64,000 nt of DNA from Hymenobacter algoricola (GTDB taxonomy: Bacteria; Bacteroidota; Bacteroidia; Cytophagales; Hymenobacteraceae): contig NZ_BAABDH010000018.1 of the NCBI RefSeq assembly GCF_039539525.1, positions 105,123-169,122 on the forward strand, read 5' to 3'. The translations under genes and the position numbers were made by a program. The notes under the pieces were generated by a model that did not search any database, was not told where the DNA came from, and saw only the letters and a program-made list of their open reading frames with translations. Within the stretch, counting starts at the first letter, position 1. Each line of letters starts with the position of its first letter. Below are positions 1 through 9,800 of the stretch, one piece after another.

Positions 1-515
1 ACTGGCAGGAAATGACCATCAAAGTGCCCCCCACGGAGTTTATGCCCCTCCTGCAGGCCCTGGGCAGGCTGGGCCGCATCGAAAGCAAGGACGTAACCTC
101 GGCCGACGTAACGGCCGACGTACTCGAGGCCGGCAGCCGGCTGCGCGCCCGGCAGGCGTCCGAAAGCCGGTACCAGCTGCTGCGGCGGCAGGCCAAAACC
201 CCGGCCGAAATCCAGCTTCTGGAAGAGCAGGCCCGCCAGGCCCGCGCGGAAATTGCGGCGGCCCAGGTCCAGCTGAAGGACTACGGCCGGCAGAGCACCT
301 GGGCTTCGCTCACCCTGCGCTACTACCAGGTTATTGCCGCCGCAGAAATTACCAGCCCCGAGCCGCCCGCCGTGCCCCGCTTGCTGGCAGCTTTCAACCG
401 CGGCTGGTCGGTGCTGGTGGCGGTGGCAGTGGTGCTTACTACGGTCTGGCCCCTGCTCCTGCTGGGCGCGGCCGGCGGCTGGCTCTGGCGCCGCCGGCCG
501 CACGCGGCCGCTTAA
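1..515 (+). CDS. DUF4349 domain protein, C-terminal part
   Basis: The reading frame is already open at base 3 with no stop before the first internal Met, so this is the 3' end of a longer gene cut by the window edge. The visible 170 or so residues begin with the typical DUF4349 strand (MTIKVPPTEFMPLL), followed by a segment that predicts as coiled coil (about residues 45-90, rich in Gln, Ala, Glu and Arg). A single hydrophobic helix lies near residues 133-158, and the protein ends in a short basic tail (WRRRPHAAA). DUF4349 proteins are usually lipoproteins or membrane-anchored with the coiled coil outside the cytoplasm. The function is unknown. A bidirectional terminator follows directly. Confidence 0.75.
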   Translation, partial: WQEMTIKVPPTEFMPLLQALGRLGRIESKDVTSADVTADVLEAGSRLRARQASESRYQLLRRQAKTPAEIQLLEEQARQARAEIAAAQVQLKDYGRQSTWASLTLRYYQVIAAAEITSPEPPAVPRLLAAFNRGWSVLVAVAVVLTTVWPLLLLGAAGGWLWRRRPHAAA

Positions 516-534
516 GCCGAGGACGCCTCCACGC

Positions 535-569
535 AAAAAAGGCCGGTCACGCGCGTGACCGGCCTTTTT
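535..569. terminator. Bidirectional intrinsic terminator
   Basis: A perfect 10-bp stem (541-550 with 555-564, loop GCGC) is flanked by six A on the left and five T on the right. It lies between the convergent DUF4349 gene and the holin-like gene, so it can serve both strands. Confidence 0.85.
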
Positions 570-595
570 GCGGGTAAAAGCACTGTAGTACCAGC

Positions 596-931
596 CTAAT
601 CTATCACCATATCCACCACCGACGTTACCACCGACAGCACGATACTGAACAGCAGCGCGGCAAAGAAGCCATCGACTTTGAAGCCGGCCAGGAAATAGTC
701 GGCCAGCAGCACGATGACGGCATTGATGACCAGCAGGAACAGCCCCAGCGTGAGCACCGTGATGGGAAAGCCCAGGATTTTGAGGATCGGCTTGAGCACG
801 GCGTTGAGCACGGCCAGCACCACCACCAGCAGAATAGCGTCGGTGAAGCCGCCGATGTGGGCGCCGGGCAGGAACTTGGCCAGCACGTAGGTCAGGATGG
901 CGGTGAGCAGCAGTTTGAGGATGAATCCCAT
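596..931 (-). CDS. Phage holin family / YvlD-like membrane protein
   Basis: A 111-residue protein made almost entirely of four hydrophobic helices, with the pattern of the PF04020 'Mycobacterial 4 TMS phage holin' superfamily: a Lys-Pro-Ile-Leu-Lys turn after helix 2, GFPITVLTLGLFLLVINA in helix 3, and an acidic end. I chose the start at MGFILKLLLTAIL (base 931) because the 31 residues in frame upstream are Pro-rich, unlike the family, and would run into the preceding intergenic DNA. Despite the name these are housekeeping membrane proteins in many Bacteroidota, and nothing phage-like surrounds this gene. Exact function unknown. Confidence 0.75.
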   Translation of the reverse strand: MGFILKLLLTAILTYVLAKFLPGAHIGGFTDAILLVVVLAVLNAVLKPILKILGFPITVLTLGLFLLVINAVIVLLADYFLAGFKVDGFFAALLFSIVLSVVTSVVDMVID

Positions 932-1051
932 AAGTGGTGGTGGTTGAATGGTGTTTGGTGGGGCAAAAAACGGGGACAAAGGAAGTCCGACCCACCCCGC
1001 GGCAGGTCGGACAACGATACGCAAAATTCCGGTGGGCGTTGGGGCCGGCGG

Positions 1052-2143
1052 CTACTCCGCCACCCGGGCCTTGAGCCGGCCCTGGGAGACGCCCATCCAG
1101 TGCGCCATCTGGAACAGCAGGCGGGCGCCCACAATGGCGTTCCACTCGGTGTCGCCGGGCGCTACTTCGTTCAGGTCGCAGCCAATGATGGTGCGGCCCG
1201 ACTCGACGATGGAGCGCAGCAGGTACAGGGCTTCTTCAAACTCCAGGCCGCCGGGCACCGGCGTACCGGTGCCCGGGCAGAGCTTGGGGTCCAGCCCGTC
1301 GATGTCGAAGCTCAGGTACACCTTGGAGGGCAGCTGGGCAATGATTTTGCCGCATACTTTCTTCCACGACTTCTTGGCAAACTTCTCGTTCGACAGAAAC
1401 CGGTTGTGGAACATCACCACGCGCCCGCCCGACTGCGCCACCAGCTCGGCTTCCTGCTGGCACAGGTCACGGATGCCGACCTGCACCAGCTTCTTCACCT
1501 GGGGCAGCTTGAGGGCGTTGTACATGATGGAGGCGTGCGAGTATTCAAATCCTTCGTAGGCCGGGCGCAGGTCGCAGTGCGCGTCGATCTGCAGGATGCC
1601 AAACTCCTCGTGACGCTCGGCCAGGGCGTGCAGGTAGCCCAGCGGGGTACTATGGTCGCCGCCCAGCACCACCACGCCTTTGCCGGCATCGAGATGGGCA
1701 CCGGTTTTCTGCTTCAGCCAGTCCACCAGAGCTTTGCCGCGCACCCCGATCTTGGCGGTGGCGCCGGCAAACTTACTGGCCTGGGCGGCCGGCTGGCCGG
1801 CTTCCAGCCAGGCAATGTAGTCAGCGGCCAGCGTGCGCAGCTCCCGGCTGTCGGCGCTTACCTTTTCGTCCGACTCTTCCATGGCCAGGCCCATACGCCA
1901 GGCATCGGGCAGGTCCGGGTCGTAGAGGTCTACCTGCAAAGAGGCTGTCCGGATGGCTTCGGGGCCCTCGGCGGTGCCGGCGCGGTACGATACGGTGACT
2001 TCCCAGGGCACGGGCACAATAACGACCTGGGCTTCCTCTACGGTAAAGGGCAGACCATACACTCCGCCGGCGGTATCGCCAAGGGCATTGGGGTCGAAGC
2101 TGGCCAGCTTTTTCTCCAGGCTGGAGGTGGCAGATTGCGGCAT
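1052..2143 (-). CDS. Agmatinase-family ureohydrolase (agmatinase, arginase or formimidoylglutamase)
   Basis: A 363-residue member of the arginase/agmatinase superfamily, Mn-dependent hydrolases that release urea or formamide from guanidino or formimino substrates. The metal-binding motifs are all present: GGDHS near residue 165, DAHCDLR near 190 and SFDIDGLDP near 275. The long N-terminal part and the cysteine in DAHCDLR are common in the Bacteroidota 'agmatinase family' branch. Substrate cannot be decided from sequence. hutH, the first enzyme of histidine degradation, lies about 46 kb away, so there is no operon support for a formimidoylglutamase role. The gene stands alone between a holin-like gene and the terminator of the chemosensory operon. 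Confidence 0.85.
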   Translation of the reverse strand: MPQSATSSLEKKLASFDPNALGDTAGGVYGLPFTVEEAQVVIVPVPWEVTVSYRAGTAEGPEAIRTASLQVDLYDPDLPDAWRMGLAMEESDEKVSADSRELRTLAADYIAWLEAGQPAAQASKFAGATAKIGVRGKALVDWLKQKTGAHLDAGKGVVVLGGDHSTPLGYLHALAERHEEFGILQIDAHCDLRPAYEGFEYSHASIMYNALKLPQVKKLVQVGIRDLCQQEAELVAQSGGRVVMFHNRFLSNEKFAKKSWKKVCGKIIAQLPSKVYLSFDIDGLDPKLCPGTGTPVPGGLEFEEALYLLRSIVESGRTIIGCDLNEVAPGDTEWNAIVGARLLFQMAHWMGVSQGRLKARVAE

Positions 2144-2189
2144 AGGGTTCGGGGCTTAACGAAGAAAGGAAAGGGCGAAAATAAAAAAA

Positions 2190-2255
2190 CTGTCCTGTCA
2201 GGCAGGCCCCGGGGCTGGTCGTCGACCAGCCGGGGCACCGTGCTTAACAGGACAG
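2190..2255 (-). terminator. Nested hairpin terminator of the chemosensory operon
   Basis: An outer perfect 9-bp inverted repeat (2190-2198 with 2247-2255) encloses an inner 9-bp GC-rich stem (2213-2221 with 2223-2231). Read on the minus strand, the structure is followed by GTTTTTTTAT, as expected for an intrinsic terminator. It sits 37 bp after the cheC-like stop codon. Confidence 0.75.
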
Positions 2256-2291
2256 CTTGCTGCTACGCCATAACGTAGACCAGCCGATGGG

Positions 2292-2927
2292 CTATTGTCC
2301 GCCCAGAAAATCGTAGGTACGAATGATTTCGAGAATCTTATCGAAGGTTGTACGGTCAAAGAACAGCATCAGCGGCAGCTCCACCGAGTTTTCCTTGTCC
2401 GAAAACTGCGTGATGACGGAAAAAATCAGCGGCTGCACCATCGATTCGTGGCTCATCAGGCTGGTCAGGGAATCGGCCAGGTCGCCGCGCGGGGCCACGG
2501 GCGGCGCGCCGTAGATCTTGGCCTTGAGAATGTTGGCCAGCTGCGTGACCAGGGCGCCGGTGATGATGTTGCTGATTTCGAGCAGCAACGATTCCTGCAT
2601 CTCGTCAATCTCGATGGACTCGGGCACCGACATGCGCAGGCACACCCGCGAGAGGCGCTGCACGTGCTGGCCCGAGAAGAACATCAGCGTGGTACCGTTG
2701 AAGTCCCCGCGGATATCGGACTGGATGACGGCGTGCGTACCAGAGTACTCGTGCACTTTGTCGAGCATGTTATGCCCCGGCATAATATCCAGATTCGGAA
2801 CTTCGAGCAGCACTTTTTCCTGCGCAATGGCAGCGAATGAGTCAGCCGCCCGGGCCAAGCCTATGTTCAGAATCTCGCGAATAATATCCCGCTCTAGTTC
2901 CGTCATGTGCAAATCCATAGGAGTCAA
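2292..2927 (-). CDS. cheC: CheC-family chemotaxis phosphatase
   Basis: A 211-residue CheC/CheX/FliY-family protein. Members dephosphorylate CheY-P through conserved Glu and Asn residues. Both half-sites of the CheC type are visible: EILNIG near residue 18 and EISNII near residue 116, each with the E-x-x-N pattern and separated by about 100 residues. It is the last gene of the minus-strand chemosensory operon, 54 bp after the cheA stop, and is followed by a nested terminator. Since the operon has no cheZ, this protein is the likely signal-termination enzyme. Start: two further Met codons (residues 4 and 8) are also possible. The N-terminus MTPMDLHMTELERDI leaves this open. Confidence 0.85.
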   Translation of the reverse strand: MTPMDLHMTELERDIIREILNIGLARAADSFAAIAQEKVLLEVPNLDIMPGHNMLDKVHEYSGTHAVIQSDIRGDFNGTTLMFFSGQHVQRLSRVCLRMSVPESIEIDEMQESLLLEISNIITGALVTQLANILKAKIYGAPPVAPRGDLADSLTSLMSHESMVQPLIFSVITQFSDKENSVELPLMLFFDRTTFDKILEIIRTYDFLGGQ

Positions 2928-2981
2928 TCAGTTGAGTAGAGCTGCCTAATATGAAGCAACCCAAGGCCTGCAATACGTTTG

Positions 2982-4619
2982 TTACGGTCGTTTGGCTAAA
3001 AACAGTCGGGTTAGGGCCGGCACATCGAGCACCAGACAAACCTGTCCGCTACCCAGCAGCGTGACCCCGCCAAACAAGTCAATTTGATCCAGAGGCTTGC
3101 TCATCGGCTTGATGACAATGTCCTGCTGCCGCAGGAAACGGTCGACGATAAGGCCGAGCTTCCGGTTGTTGTAGTTTACGATGATGATGTCCTGCCGGCC
3201 GATAAGGGTGCTTTTGGTAGCCACGGACAGCGCGCCATCTTCCGCGCTGTGCAGCAGCTCGTGCAGGTTCACCACGGGTACGCTTTCGTTCAGCACCCGG
3301 GCCAGCAGTACCCCGCCCACAATGTGCATCTCATCGGGCCACAATGACACCACCGAATCGGTGTGCATGAGCGGAATGGCGTAGCTGCGGTTGGCTATTT
3401 CGAAGAGCAGCGCACCCTTTACGGCAATGGAAGTGGGCAGCACCAGGGCAAAGGTGGTACCCTGCCCCAGCACTGAGTCGACCCGGAGCTGCCCGCCGAG
3501 CGAGTCGATGGCCAGCTTCACCACGTCGAGGCCCACGCCGCGGCCGGAAATATCGGTTACCTCCTTGGCCATCGAAAAGCCGGGCTCGAACAGGAAGGCC
3601 CGCACCGAATCCGGATCCAGATGGCGGGCAACCTCGGCTGTCGCCAGGCCGCGCTCCACAATTTTTTTCCGCACGCTTTCCACGTCGATGCCGCGGCCGT
3701 CGTCAGTTACCTGGATCAGCACGTCGTCGCGCTCGGTCTGGGCCGACAGGGTCAGGTGGCCCTCGGCGGGCTTGCCCGCTTTCAGGCGCACTTCGGGCGT
3801 CTCCAGGCCGTGGCCGATGGCGTTGCGCACCAGGTGCAGCAGCGCATCGGTGATAATCTGCAGGATGTTGCGGTCAATCTGGATGTCCTGACCAATGATG
3901 GTCAGTTCCACATCTTTCTGCTCGGCCGTGGCCACATCGCGCACTACCCGGGGAAACTTGTTGAACAGGGAGCCCACGTTTACCAGCCGGGCATCCATCA
4001 CGCTGTACTGCAGGTCGTCGGCAATGCGGAACAGGTGGGCGGCCGTGCTTTGCAGCGCGGGATGGCCGATTTCCTGGCTTAGGGTCATGATCCGGTCCCG
4101 GTCAATAATCAGCTCTCCGACCAGGTTCAGCAGATGATCCAGCTTTTTAATCTGGATGTATACCAGATCCGACAGCTCCAGCTTGCGGGTAGCATCTTCG
4201 TCGGTCGCGCTCTGGTCTTCTTCCAGCAACGGCTCTTCCCCATTCACCAGCCGCTCTAGGTTAGCCAGCAAGGCATCCGCATTGGCAGTTTCCTCGCCGT
4301 CGCCCACGGCCCGGATCATGCCACCCAGCGTATCGACGCCGGTGAAGAGCACGGGCACCAGCGAGCCTTCGAAGGCTCGCTCCTTGCTGCGGATAAACCC
4401 GAAAATGGTTTCCATGCGGTGGGCCACCTCCCCAATGTCGGCGTGGCCCATGGCGCGGGCGTTAGCCTTCAGGTTGTGCATGACCCGGAACAGCTCATGC
4501 AGAGCCTTTTCGTCGGTAGGGTCTTTCTCCAGCTCACTGATGTGCCGGCTCATGGCGTCGTAGTATTCCAACGCTTCCGCCATGAACATTTCGCGGTACT
4601 CCTGCTCCCGGGACTTCAT
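2982..4619 (-). CDS. cheA: Chemotaxis histidine kinase CheA, P2-less
   Basis: A 545-residue CheA. Order of parts: an HPt (P1) domain at 1-110 with phospho-acceptor His48 in MHNLKANARAMG; a short acidic linker (about 125-145); the P3 dimerisation helices (LVYIQIKKLDHLLNLVGELI); the P4 ATPase with N box HLVRNAIGHGLE, G1 box DDGRGID and G2 box GRGVGLD; and a CheW-like P5 domain at the end. The P2 domain that docks CheY in E. coli CheA is absent, which explains the short length. The N box reads NAIGHG where most CheA proteins have NAIDHG. The start codon overlaps the cheB stop by 4 bases (ATGA), indicating translational coupling. Confidence 0.93.
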   Translation of the reverse strand: MKSREQEYREMFMAEALEYYDAMSRHISELEKDPTDEKALHELFRVMHNLKANARAMGHADIGEVAHRMETIFGFIRSKERAFEGSLVPVLFTGVDTLGGMIRAVGDGEETANADALLANLERLVNGEEPLLEEDQSATDEDATRKLELSDLVYIQIKKLDHLLNLVGELIIDRDRIMTLSQEIGHPALQSTAAHLFRIADDLQYSVMDARLVNVGSLFNKFPRVVRDVATAEQKDVELTIIGQDIQIDRNILQIITDALLHLVRNAIGHGLETPEVRLKAGKPAEGHLTLSAQTERDDVLIQVTDDGRGIDVESVRKKIVERGLATAEVARHLDPDSVRAFLFEPGFSMAKEVTDISGRGVGLDVVKLAIDSLGGQLRVDSVLGQGTTFALVLPTSIAVKGALLFEIANRSYAIPLMHTDSVVSLWPDEMHIVGGVLLARVLNESVPVVNLHELLHSAEDGALSVATKSTLIGRQDIIIVNYNNRKLGLIVDRFLRQQDIVIKPMSKPLDQIDLFGGVTLLGSGQVCLVLDVPALTRLFLAKRP

Positions 4620-5707
4620 CGTGCGACGATTTGGGAAAAGGATGGCACCAGCGTATTGCGGGTTGGGCGGACGGCCCCGACGCTACGGTTGAGATACTGC
4701 GGTATTTCTGCCAACGGCAGTACGGCGCTGGCCAGCCCCGCCTGAATAACCGATTTGGGCATCCCGAACACGGCTGAAGAAGCAGCGTCCTGCGCCAGAA
4801 CGGTTCCTCCGGCCTGCTGAATGCGCTGGGCACCCAGCGTGCCGTCGGTGCCCAGGCCCGTCAGGATGACACCGGTGGTATAGCGCCCAAAGGCGCGCAC
4901 GACCGACTTCATCAGCAGGTCAATCGACGGTTCATCGGAGGTGGGACTGGCATCGTGGGCTACCTCAGTTTGCCACGACAGCCAGGCGCCGTGCGTGCCG
5001 GGCCGGATAATCAGGTTCTGCCCACCGGGAGCAATAATGATGGTACCTCCCGTCAGCAAGGTGCCGGGCACCCCGGCAAGTACCGGCATGGTGGCCGCGC
5101 GCCGCACCCGCCCGACGAAAGAATCAGTGAAGTGCGCCGGCAGATGCACTGCTATGATAACTGTGGTATCGGGCAGAGGCTGCAAGGTGCGCACCAAGCT
5201 TTCCACTGCTTTGGTTCCCCCGGTTGAGCCCCCGATAACGACCACCCGGCGGGGTGGCATGGGCATGGTCGTGGGGCGGGGTGCAACTGTCACGGCAGCC
5301 TTCGGGCCGTTGCCTGAAGTCCGTACGGAGCGAATCTTGCGTAGCAGGTCCCGGCAGTAGTTTCCGTAGTCGGGATGATTGCGGCCCAGCAGCGGGTGGA
5401 TATGGTCGAATACTCCCCAGCGGGCGGCTTCGCGCAGCATTCCGGCCAGGGGCGCGGCGCTGCTGTATAACAGTACGGGAACCGGCTGCTGCTGCGCCAG
5501 CTGCTCCAGGCCCAGCAGCTGGTTTTCTGCGGCTATCACCAGCCCCGGCCGAAGCCGGCGGGCCTGGGCTACCAGCTCGCCGGCTCCGGCCGCCGCGCCG
5601 ACCACCCGCAGATCGGGCTCGGCATGCAGCAGCTTGGTCAACTCCATGCGCACCAAGGTGGGCAAGTCGCCGAGCAACAGGGTGAAAGGGGCAGAAAAAT
5701 CGGACAC
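4616..5707 (-). CDS. cheB: CheB-type methylesterase with a degenerate receiver domain
   Basis: A 363-residue CheB-like protein. The C-terminal methylesterase/deamidase domain (about 150-345) keeps the catalytic triad: Ser161 in GGSTGG, His188 in AVHLPAHFT, and Asp in LTGLGTDGT. It would demethylate receptor glutamates. The N-terminal 125 residues align with a receiver domain, but the acidic pocket is reduced (LLLGDLPTL in place of VVDDS). The phospho-acceptor Asp is missing: the strand after RRLRPG reads LVIAAEN, giving Ala60 or Glu61. Control by phosphorylation is therefore unlikely in the usual form. The gene overlaps cheA by 4 bases and follows cheY after 76 bp. No cheR partner is in the window. 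Confidence 0.88.
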   Translation of the reverse strand: MSDFSAPFTLLLGDLPTLVRMELTKLLHAEPDLRVVGAAAGAGELVAQARRLRPGLVIAAENQLLGLEQLAQQQPVPVLLYSSAAPLAGMLREAARWGVFDHIHPLLGRNHPDYGNYCRDLLRKIRSVRTSGNGPKAAVTVAPRPTTMPMPPRRVVVIGGSTGGTKAVESLVRTLQPLPDTTVIIAVHLPAHFTDSFVGRVRRAATMPVLAGVPGTLLTGGTIIIAPGGQNLIIRPGTHGAWLSWQTEVAHDASPTSDEPSIDLLMKSVVRAFGRYTTGVILTGLGTDGTLGAQRIQQAGGTVLAQDAASSAVFGMPKSVIQAGLASAVLPLAEIPQYLNRSVGAVRPTRNTLVPSFSQIVAR

Positions 5708-5783
5708 TGAGTGGGGAAAACGCGCTGAAATCAGCGCTGCCGGCTGACTATCACAAGTCGGGCAGCGCAGGAAAGGCAGGTAG

Positions 5784-6179
5784 TTAGTCTTCGGTAGAAC
5801 CTGCTTCTTCCGCAGCGTTCTGCAGGGCGCTGCCTACTATTTCCAGGACTTTCTCTTCCGAGAAGGGCTTCACGATGTACGCGGTAGCACCGCTTTCGAG
5901 GGCTTCGTTGACAATGATTTCCTGGCCTACGGCACTGCACATCACCACTTTCACATTCGGCTGTTCCTGCCGGATACCCTTCAGCACGTCCAATCCCGTG
6001 TTGTCGGGCAGAATTACATCCAGCGTAATGAGATCAGGCTTGGTGGCAGAAGCCATTTCCAGGGCCTGCTGGCCGTTGGCAGCTTCACCTACTACTTCGT
6101 AGCCGGCATCGGTAAGCATGTTCTTGAGCATCGTGCGCATGTAGAAGGAATCGTCTACGATGAGAATGCGGTTTTTCAT
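5784..6179 (-). CDS. cheY: Response regulator CheY
   Basis: A 131-residue single-domain receiver of standard CheY length plus a short acidic tail. The active-site set is complete: Asp9 and Asp10 (VDDS), phospho-acceptor Asp54 (ITLDVILP), Ser82 in the Thr/Ser position (MCSA), Tyr101 in the aromatic switch position and Lys104 (VKPF). It would accept phosphate from the CheA encoded 1.2 kb downstream in the same operon and be dephosphorylated by the CheC-like protein. No flagellar motor genes are present here, so the output target is unknown. Confidence 0.92.
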   Translation of the reverse strand: MKNRILIVDDSFYMRTMLKNMLTDAGYEVVGEAANGQQALEMASATKPDLITLDVILPDNTGLDVLKGIRQEQPNVKVVMCSAVGQEIIVNEALESGATAYIVKPFSEEKVLEIVGSALQNAAEEAGSTED

Positions 6180-6230
6180 AGGGTTGGGTCAGTGAAGCGA
6201 AATAAGGGAAAAGGAATTGCAGCGCAGCAA

Positions 6231-6815
6231 TCAGGCTCTAGTACGGCCCTGAGCAGGGGAAGATTCTGATTTGGGCTGGAGCTGCATAATTTCCTCCGGG
6301 GTGAGCAGCTTGAGCATGTCGAGCACAATGATGATGCGCTCGTCTACTTTGGCAATGCCCTCGATGTATTTGTCGTGAATGTTGATGTCCTGGATGAACT
6401 CCGGGGCCTTTTCAATGATGGAAACCGGAATCGACAGCGGCTGCGGCACCTCGCGCACCACAATCCCGATGGTGTAGTCCTTGGCCTCGACGGCCAGCGT
6501 GTAGCTGACTCCCGTGACGGGCTCCCCGGCCGAGCGCAGCTTGAAGCGCTCCTCCAGGTCGATGATGGCAATGATATCACCGCGCAGGTTGGCAATGCCT
6601 TTGACGAACGGGGGAGTCTTGGGCATGCGGGCAATTTCCGGCGTCACCGTCACCTCCTTCACCTGCTCGATGCGAATACCATATTCCTCATCGCCAAGCC
6701 GGAACACGATCAGCTGAATCAGCTTATCCTGCTTTACTACCTTTTTCTCGCCGGTCGATTCTATTTCAGGCATTCCCAGGGGGGTTGAAAAGTAGTCCCT
6801 GGCCTTTTCGGGCAT
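6231..6815 (-). CDS. cheW: Chemotaxis coupling protein CheW
   Basis: A 194-residue CheW scaffold protein that links receptor and CheA. The CheW fold starts around residue 32 (KLIQLIVFRLGDEEYGI). The conserved receptor/kinase-binding stretch FVKGIANLRGDIIAIIDL is near residues 68-85, and a late helix-strand (KVDERIIIVLDMLKLL) follows. About 30 residues at the N-terminus and 20 at the C-terminus go beyond the usual 150-160 residues. The gene sits 31 bp downstream of the receptor and 51 bp upstream of cheY on the same strand. Confidence 0.92.
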   Translation of the reverse strand: MPEKARDYFSTPLGMPEIESTGEKKVVKQDKLIQLIVFRLGDEEYGIRIEQVKEVTVTPEIARMPKTPPFVKGIANLRGDIIAIIDLEERFKLRSAGEPVTGVSYTLAVEAKDYTIGIVVREVPQPLSIPVSIIEKAPEFIQDINIHDKYIEGIAKVDERIIIVLDMLKLLTPEEIMQLQPKSESSPAQGRTRA

Positions 6816-6846
6816 GGGACTACCTACGAAGAGTTATCGGATACTA

Positions 6847-9800
6847 TTACTTGGCTTTATTTTTCGCCTGCGCCTTTGGGGCGGCTTTGCCATTGCTGGC
6901 GGCCGGGGCTGGGGCCGCGGCCGGCTTCGCCGCAGCACTGCGCCGCGCCGCCCGCTGACCGGCGGGAGCCTCCGTTTTGCTCCCGGAAGCACGGCTGGCG
7001 GCCGGGGCAGTCTCAGCGGTGGGTACCACGCCGCGCTGGCGGTTGGCGGCCGGAGTAGCCGCCGCCCGCTTCGCCGCCTCGCTACGGTTGGTAGCCACGG
7101 CTTTGCGGTTGGCAACCCGGCGCGAGGAGCTATCTGACACCGTCGGAGCGGCCGACGCCTGCTGGGCAGCGCGTTGGTTGCTCATCCGGCGCAGGGCTCC
7201 CCGACGCTCAGGCTCGGGCTCGGGCTCGGGCAGCATCTCCTCCACCAGCTGGAAGGCGGACAGCCCGACCTGCAGGTCGTCGGCAATGTCGGTCAGGTTC
7301 TGGCTGGAGGTGGTCAGCTCCTGCATCGAGGTCGAGAGCTGCTTGGCCGTGCTGGCTACCTGCTGGGTACCGGAGGCGGTTTGCTCGGCAATGGCTACTA
7401 CTTCCTCCACGTACTTCACGACGTCGCCAATCGAGGTTTTCTGGACCTCGGTGGCCGTGAGAATGTCGCGGGAGGTGCGCAGCGTTTCGCCGCTGCTGGT
7501 GGCAATGTTCTTAAAGGCGCTGGAGGCTTCGAACGTAGCGTTCTTGCCTTTCAGTACCCGGCCTTCCATGGTCGAAATAGCGGTGGCGGCCGAGGTCGTA
7601 TCTTTCTTTACGTCCTCTACCAGAGTGGCAATTTCGGAAGCCGACTTGCGGGAGCCTTCGGCCAGCTTGCGAATCTCTTCGGCTACTACGGCGAAGCCAC
7701 GGCCGGCTTCCCCGGCGCGGGCGGCTTCGATGGCGGCGTTCAGAGCCAGCAGGTTGGTCTGGGAAGCAATGTCGGTGATGACGCCCAGCGACTTGCTGAT
7801 TTCCTGCGAGCGGGTGCTCAGTACTTCGATGGTCTTGCTGGTCTGGGCGGCAGCATTGGAGATTTCCTCCATGTTCTTTACCACTTCCGCCACCGTTTTC
7901 AGACCCAGCTGCGAGGTTTGCTCCCCCAGAATAGCCGACTTGTTCACGATGTCGGCCTTGCCGGCCGTTTCCTTCGTGGCCTGCATGATTTCCTCAATCA
8001 GCTTAAAGGCCTGGTCGGTTTTCAAAGCCTGGTTTTGCGCGCCTTCAGCCATCTGCTGCATGGCCAAAGCCACGTCTACCGTAACCCGGCTCATTTCCTG
8101 GCCCTTGGCCGCCATTTCCTCCGACGACTCGCCCACAAACTGCGACGACTCGTTGATTTCGCCGAGCAGCTCGTTGAGGTTGTCTACGGCGATGTTCAGG
8201 GCGTTGGACATGGCCAGAATGTCGCCGGCGGTCTGGATTTCAACTTTCTGGGTCAGATCACCTTCCGAGATGGCCCGTACCACGCGCGATACTTCGAGTA
8301 CCGGCGAGGCAATGGATTCGATCAGGTCGTTGAGCGTGTCCACGATTTCCTTCCACGAGCCCGATACGCCGCCGACCGTGGCACGTTCCGTCAGCTTGCC
8401 TTCTACCCCGGCTACTTTCGCCACGCGGCTTACTTCCAGAGCGAGGCGGTTCAGGTCGTCCACCATGCGGTTGATGGTGTCGGCCAGCTCGGCTACTTCG
8501 CCTTTGGCTTCCAGCTTCAGCTTCTGGGTCAGGTCACCTTTCGATACGCCCGTTACTACCTTCACAATGCCCCGCACCTGCGTGGTGAGGTTGGCGGCCA
8601 TCGTGTTTACGTTGTCGGTGAGGTCTTTCCAAACGCCCGAGACGTTGGGCACGTTGGCCTGGCCGCCGAGGCGACCCTCGGTGCCTACTTCCTGCGCCAC
8701 GCGGGTTACCTCGCCGGCAAAGATGTTGAGCGAGTCCACCATCCGGTTGATGTTGTCCTTCAAATCGAGCAGCTCGCCTTTGACGTCAACCGATACTTTC
8801 TGGCTGAGGTCGCCGCGGGCTACGGCGGTGGTTACGTTGGCAATGTCCCGTACCTGCGAGGTCAGGGAGGCCGCCATGGTGTTTACGTTGTCGGTGAGGT
8901 CTTTCCAGGTACCGCGCACGTTGGGCACCACGGCCTGACCGCCGAGCTTACCCTCGGTGCCTACCTCGCGGGCCACCCGGGTTACTTCGTCGCCGAACGT
9001 GTTCAGCGAGTCCACCATCTGGTTCAGGTTTTCCTTGAGCTGGAGCAGCTCACCACGCACATTTACCGTTACTTTCTGGCTCAGGTCGCCGCGGGCTACG
9101 GCGGTAGCCACGTTGGCAATGTCCCGTACCTGACTCGTCAGGTTGGAGGCCATCGTGTTTACGTTGTCCGTCAGATCCTTCCAGGTTCCCGATACGCTCG
9201 GCACGTTGGCCTGACCGCCCAGAATCCCTTCCGTACCTACTTCGCGGGCTACGCGGGTTACTTCGCCGGCGAAGATGTTGAGCGAGTCCACCATCTGATT
9301 CAGGATGTTCTTCAGGTCGAGAATCTCGCCGTTCACATTCACCGTCATCTTCTGGGTCAGGTCACCTTTGGCTACGGCAGTAGCTACGTTGGCAATGTCG
9401 CGCACCTGCAGCGTCAGGTTCGAGGCCATCGTATTTACGTTGTCCGTCAGCTCCTTCCAGGTGCCACCCACGCGGGGCACGTTGGCCTGGCCACCCAGCT
9501 TGCCCTCGGTGCCTACTTCGCGGGCTACCCGGGTCACTTCGTCGCCGAAGATGTTGAGCGAGTCCACCATCTGGTTCAGAATGTTCTTCAGCTCCAGGAT
9601 TTCGCCCTTCACATTCACCGTCATCTTCTGGCTCAGGTCACCGCGGGCTACGGCGGTGGCCACGTTAGCAATGTCGCGTACCTGACTCGTCAGGTTGGAG
9701 GCCATGTAGTTTACGTTGTCGGTCAGCTCCTTCCACACGCCGGCCACGTTGGGCACGGAGGCCTGGCCGCCGAGCTTGCCCTCGGTGCCTACTTCCTGAG

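Noticed and set aside
857..2278. Long plus-strand frame opposite the ureohydrolase
   Set aside because: High-GC shadow frame; the minus-strand product has all motifs of the ureohydrolase family.
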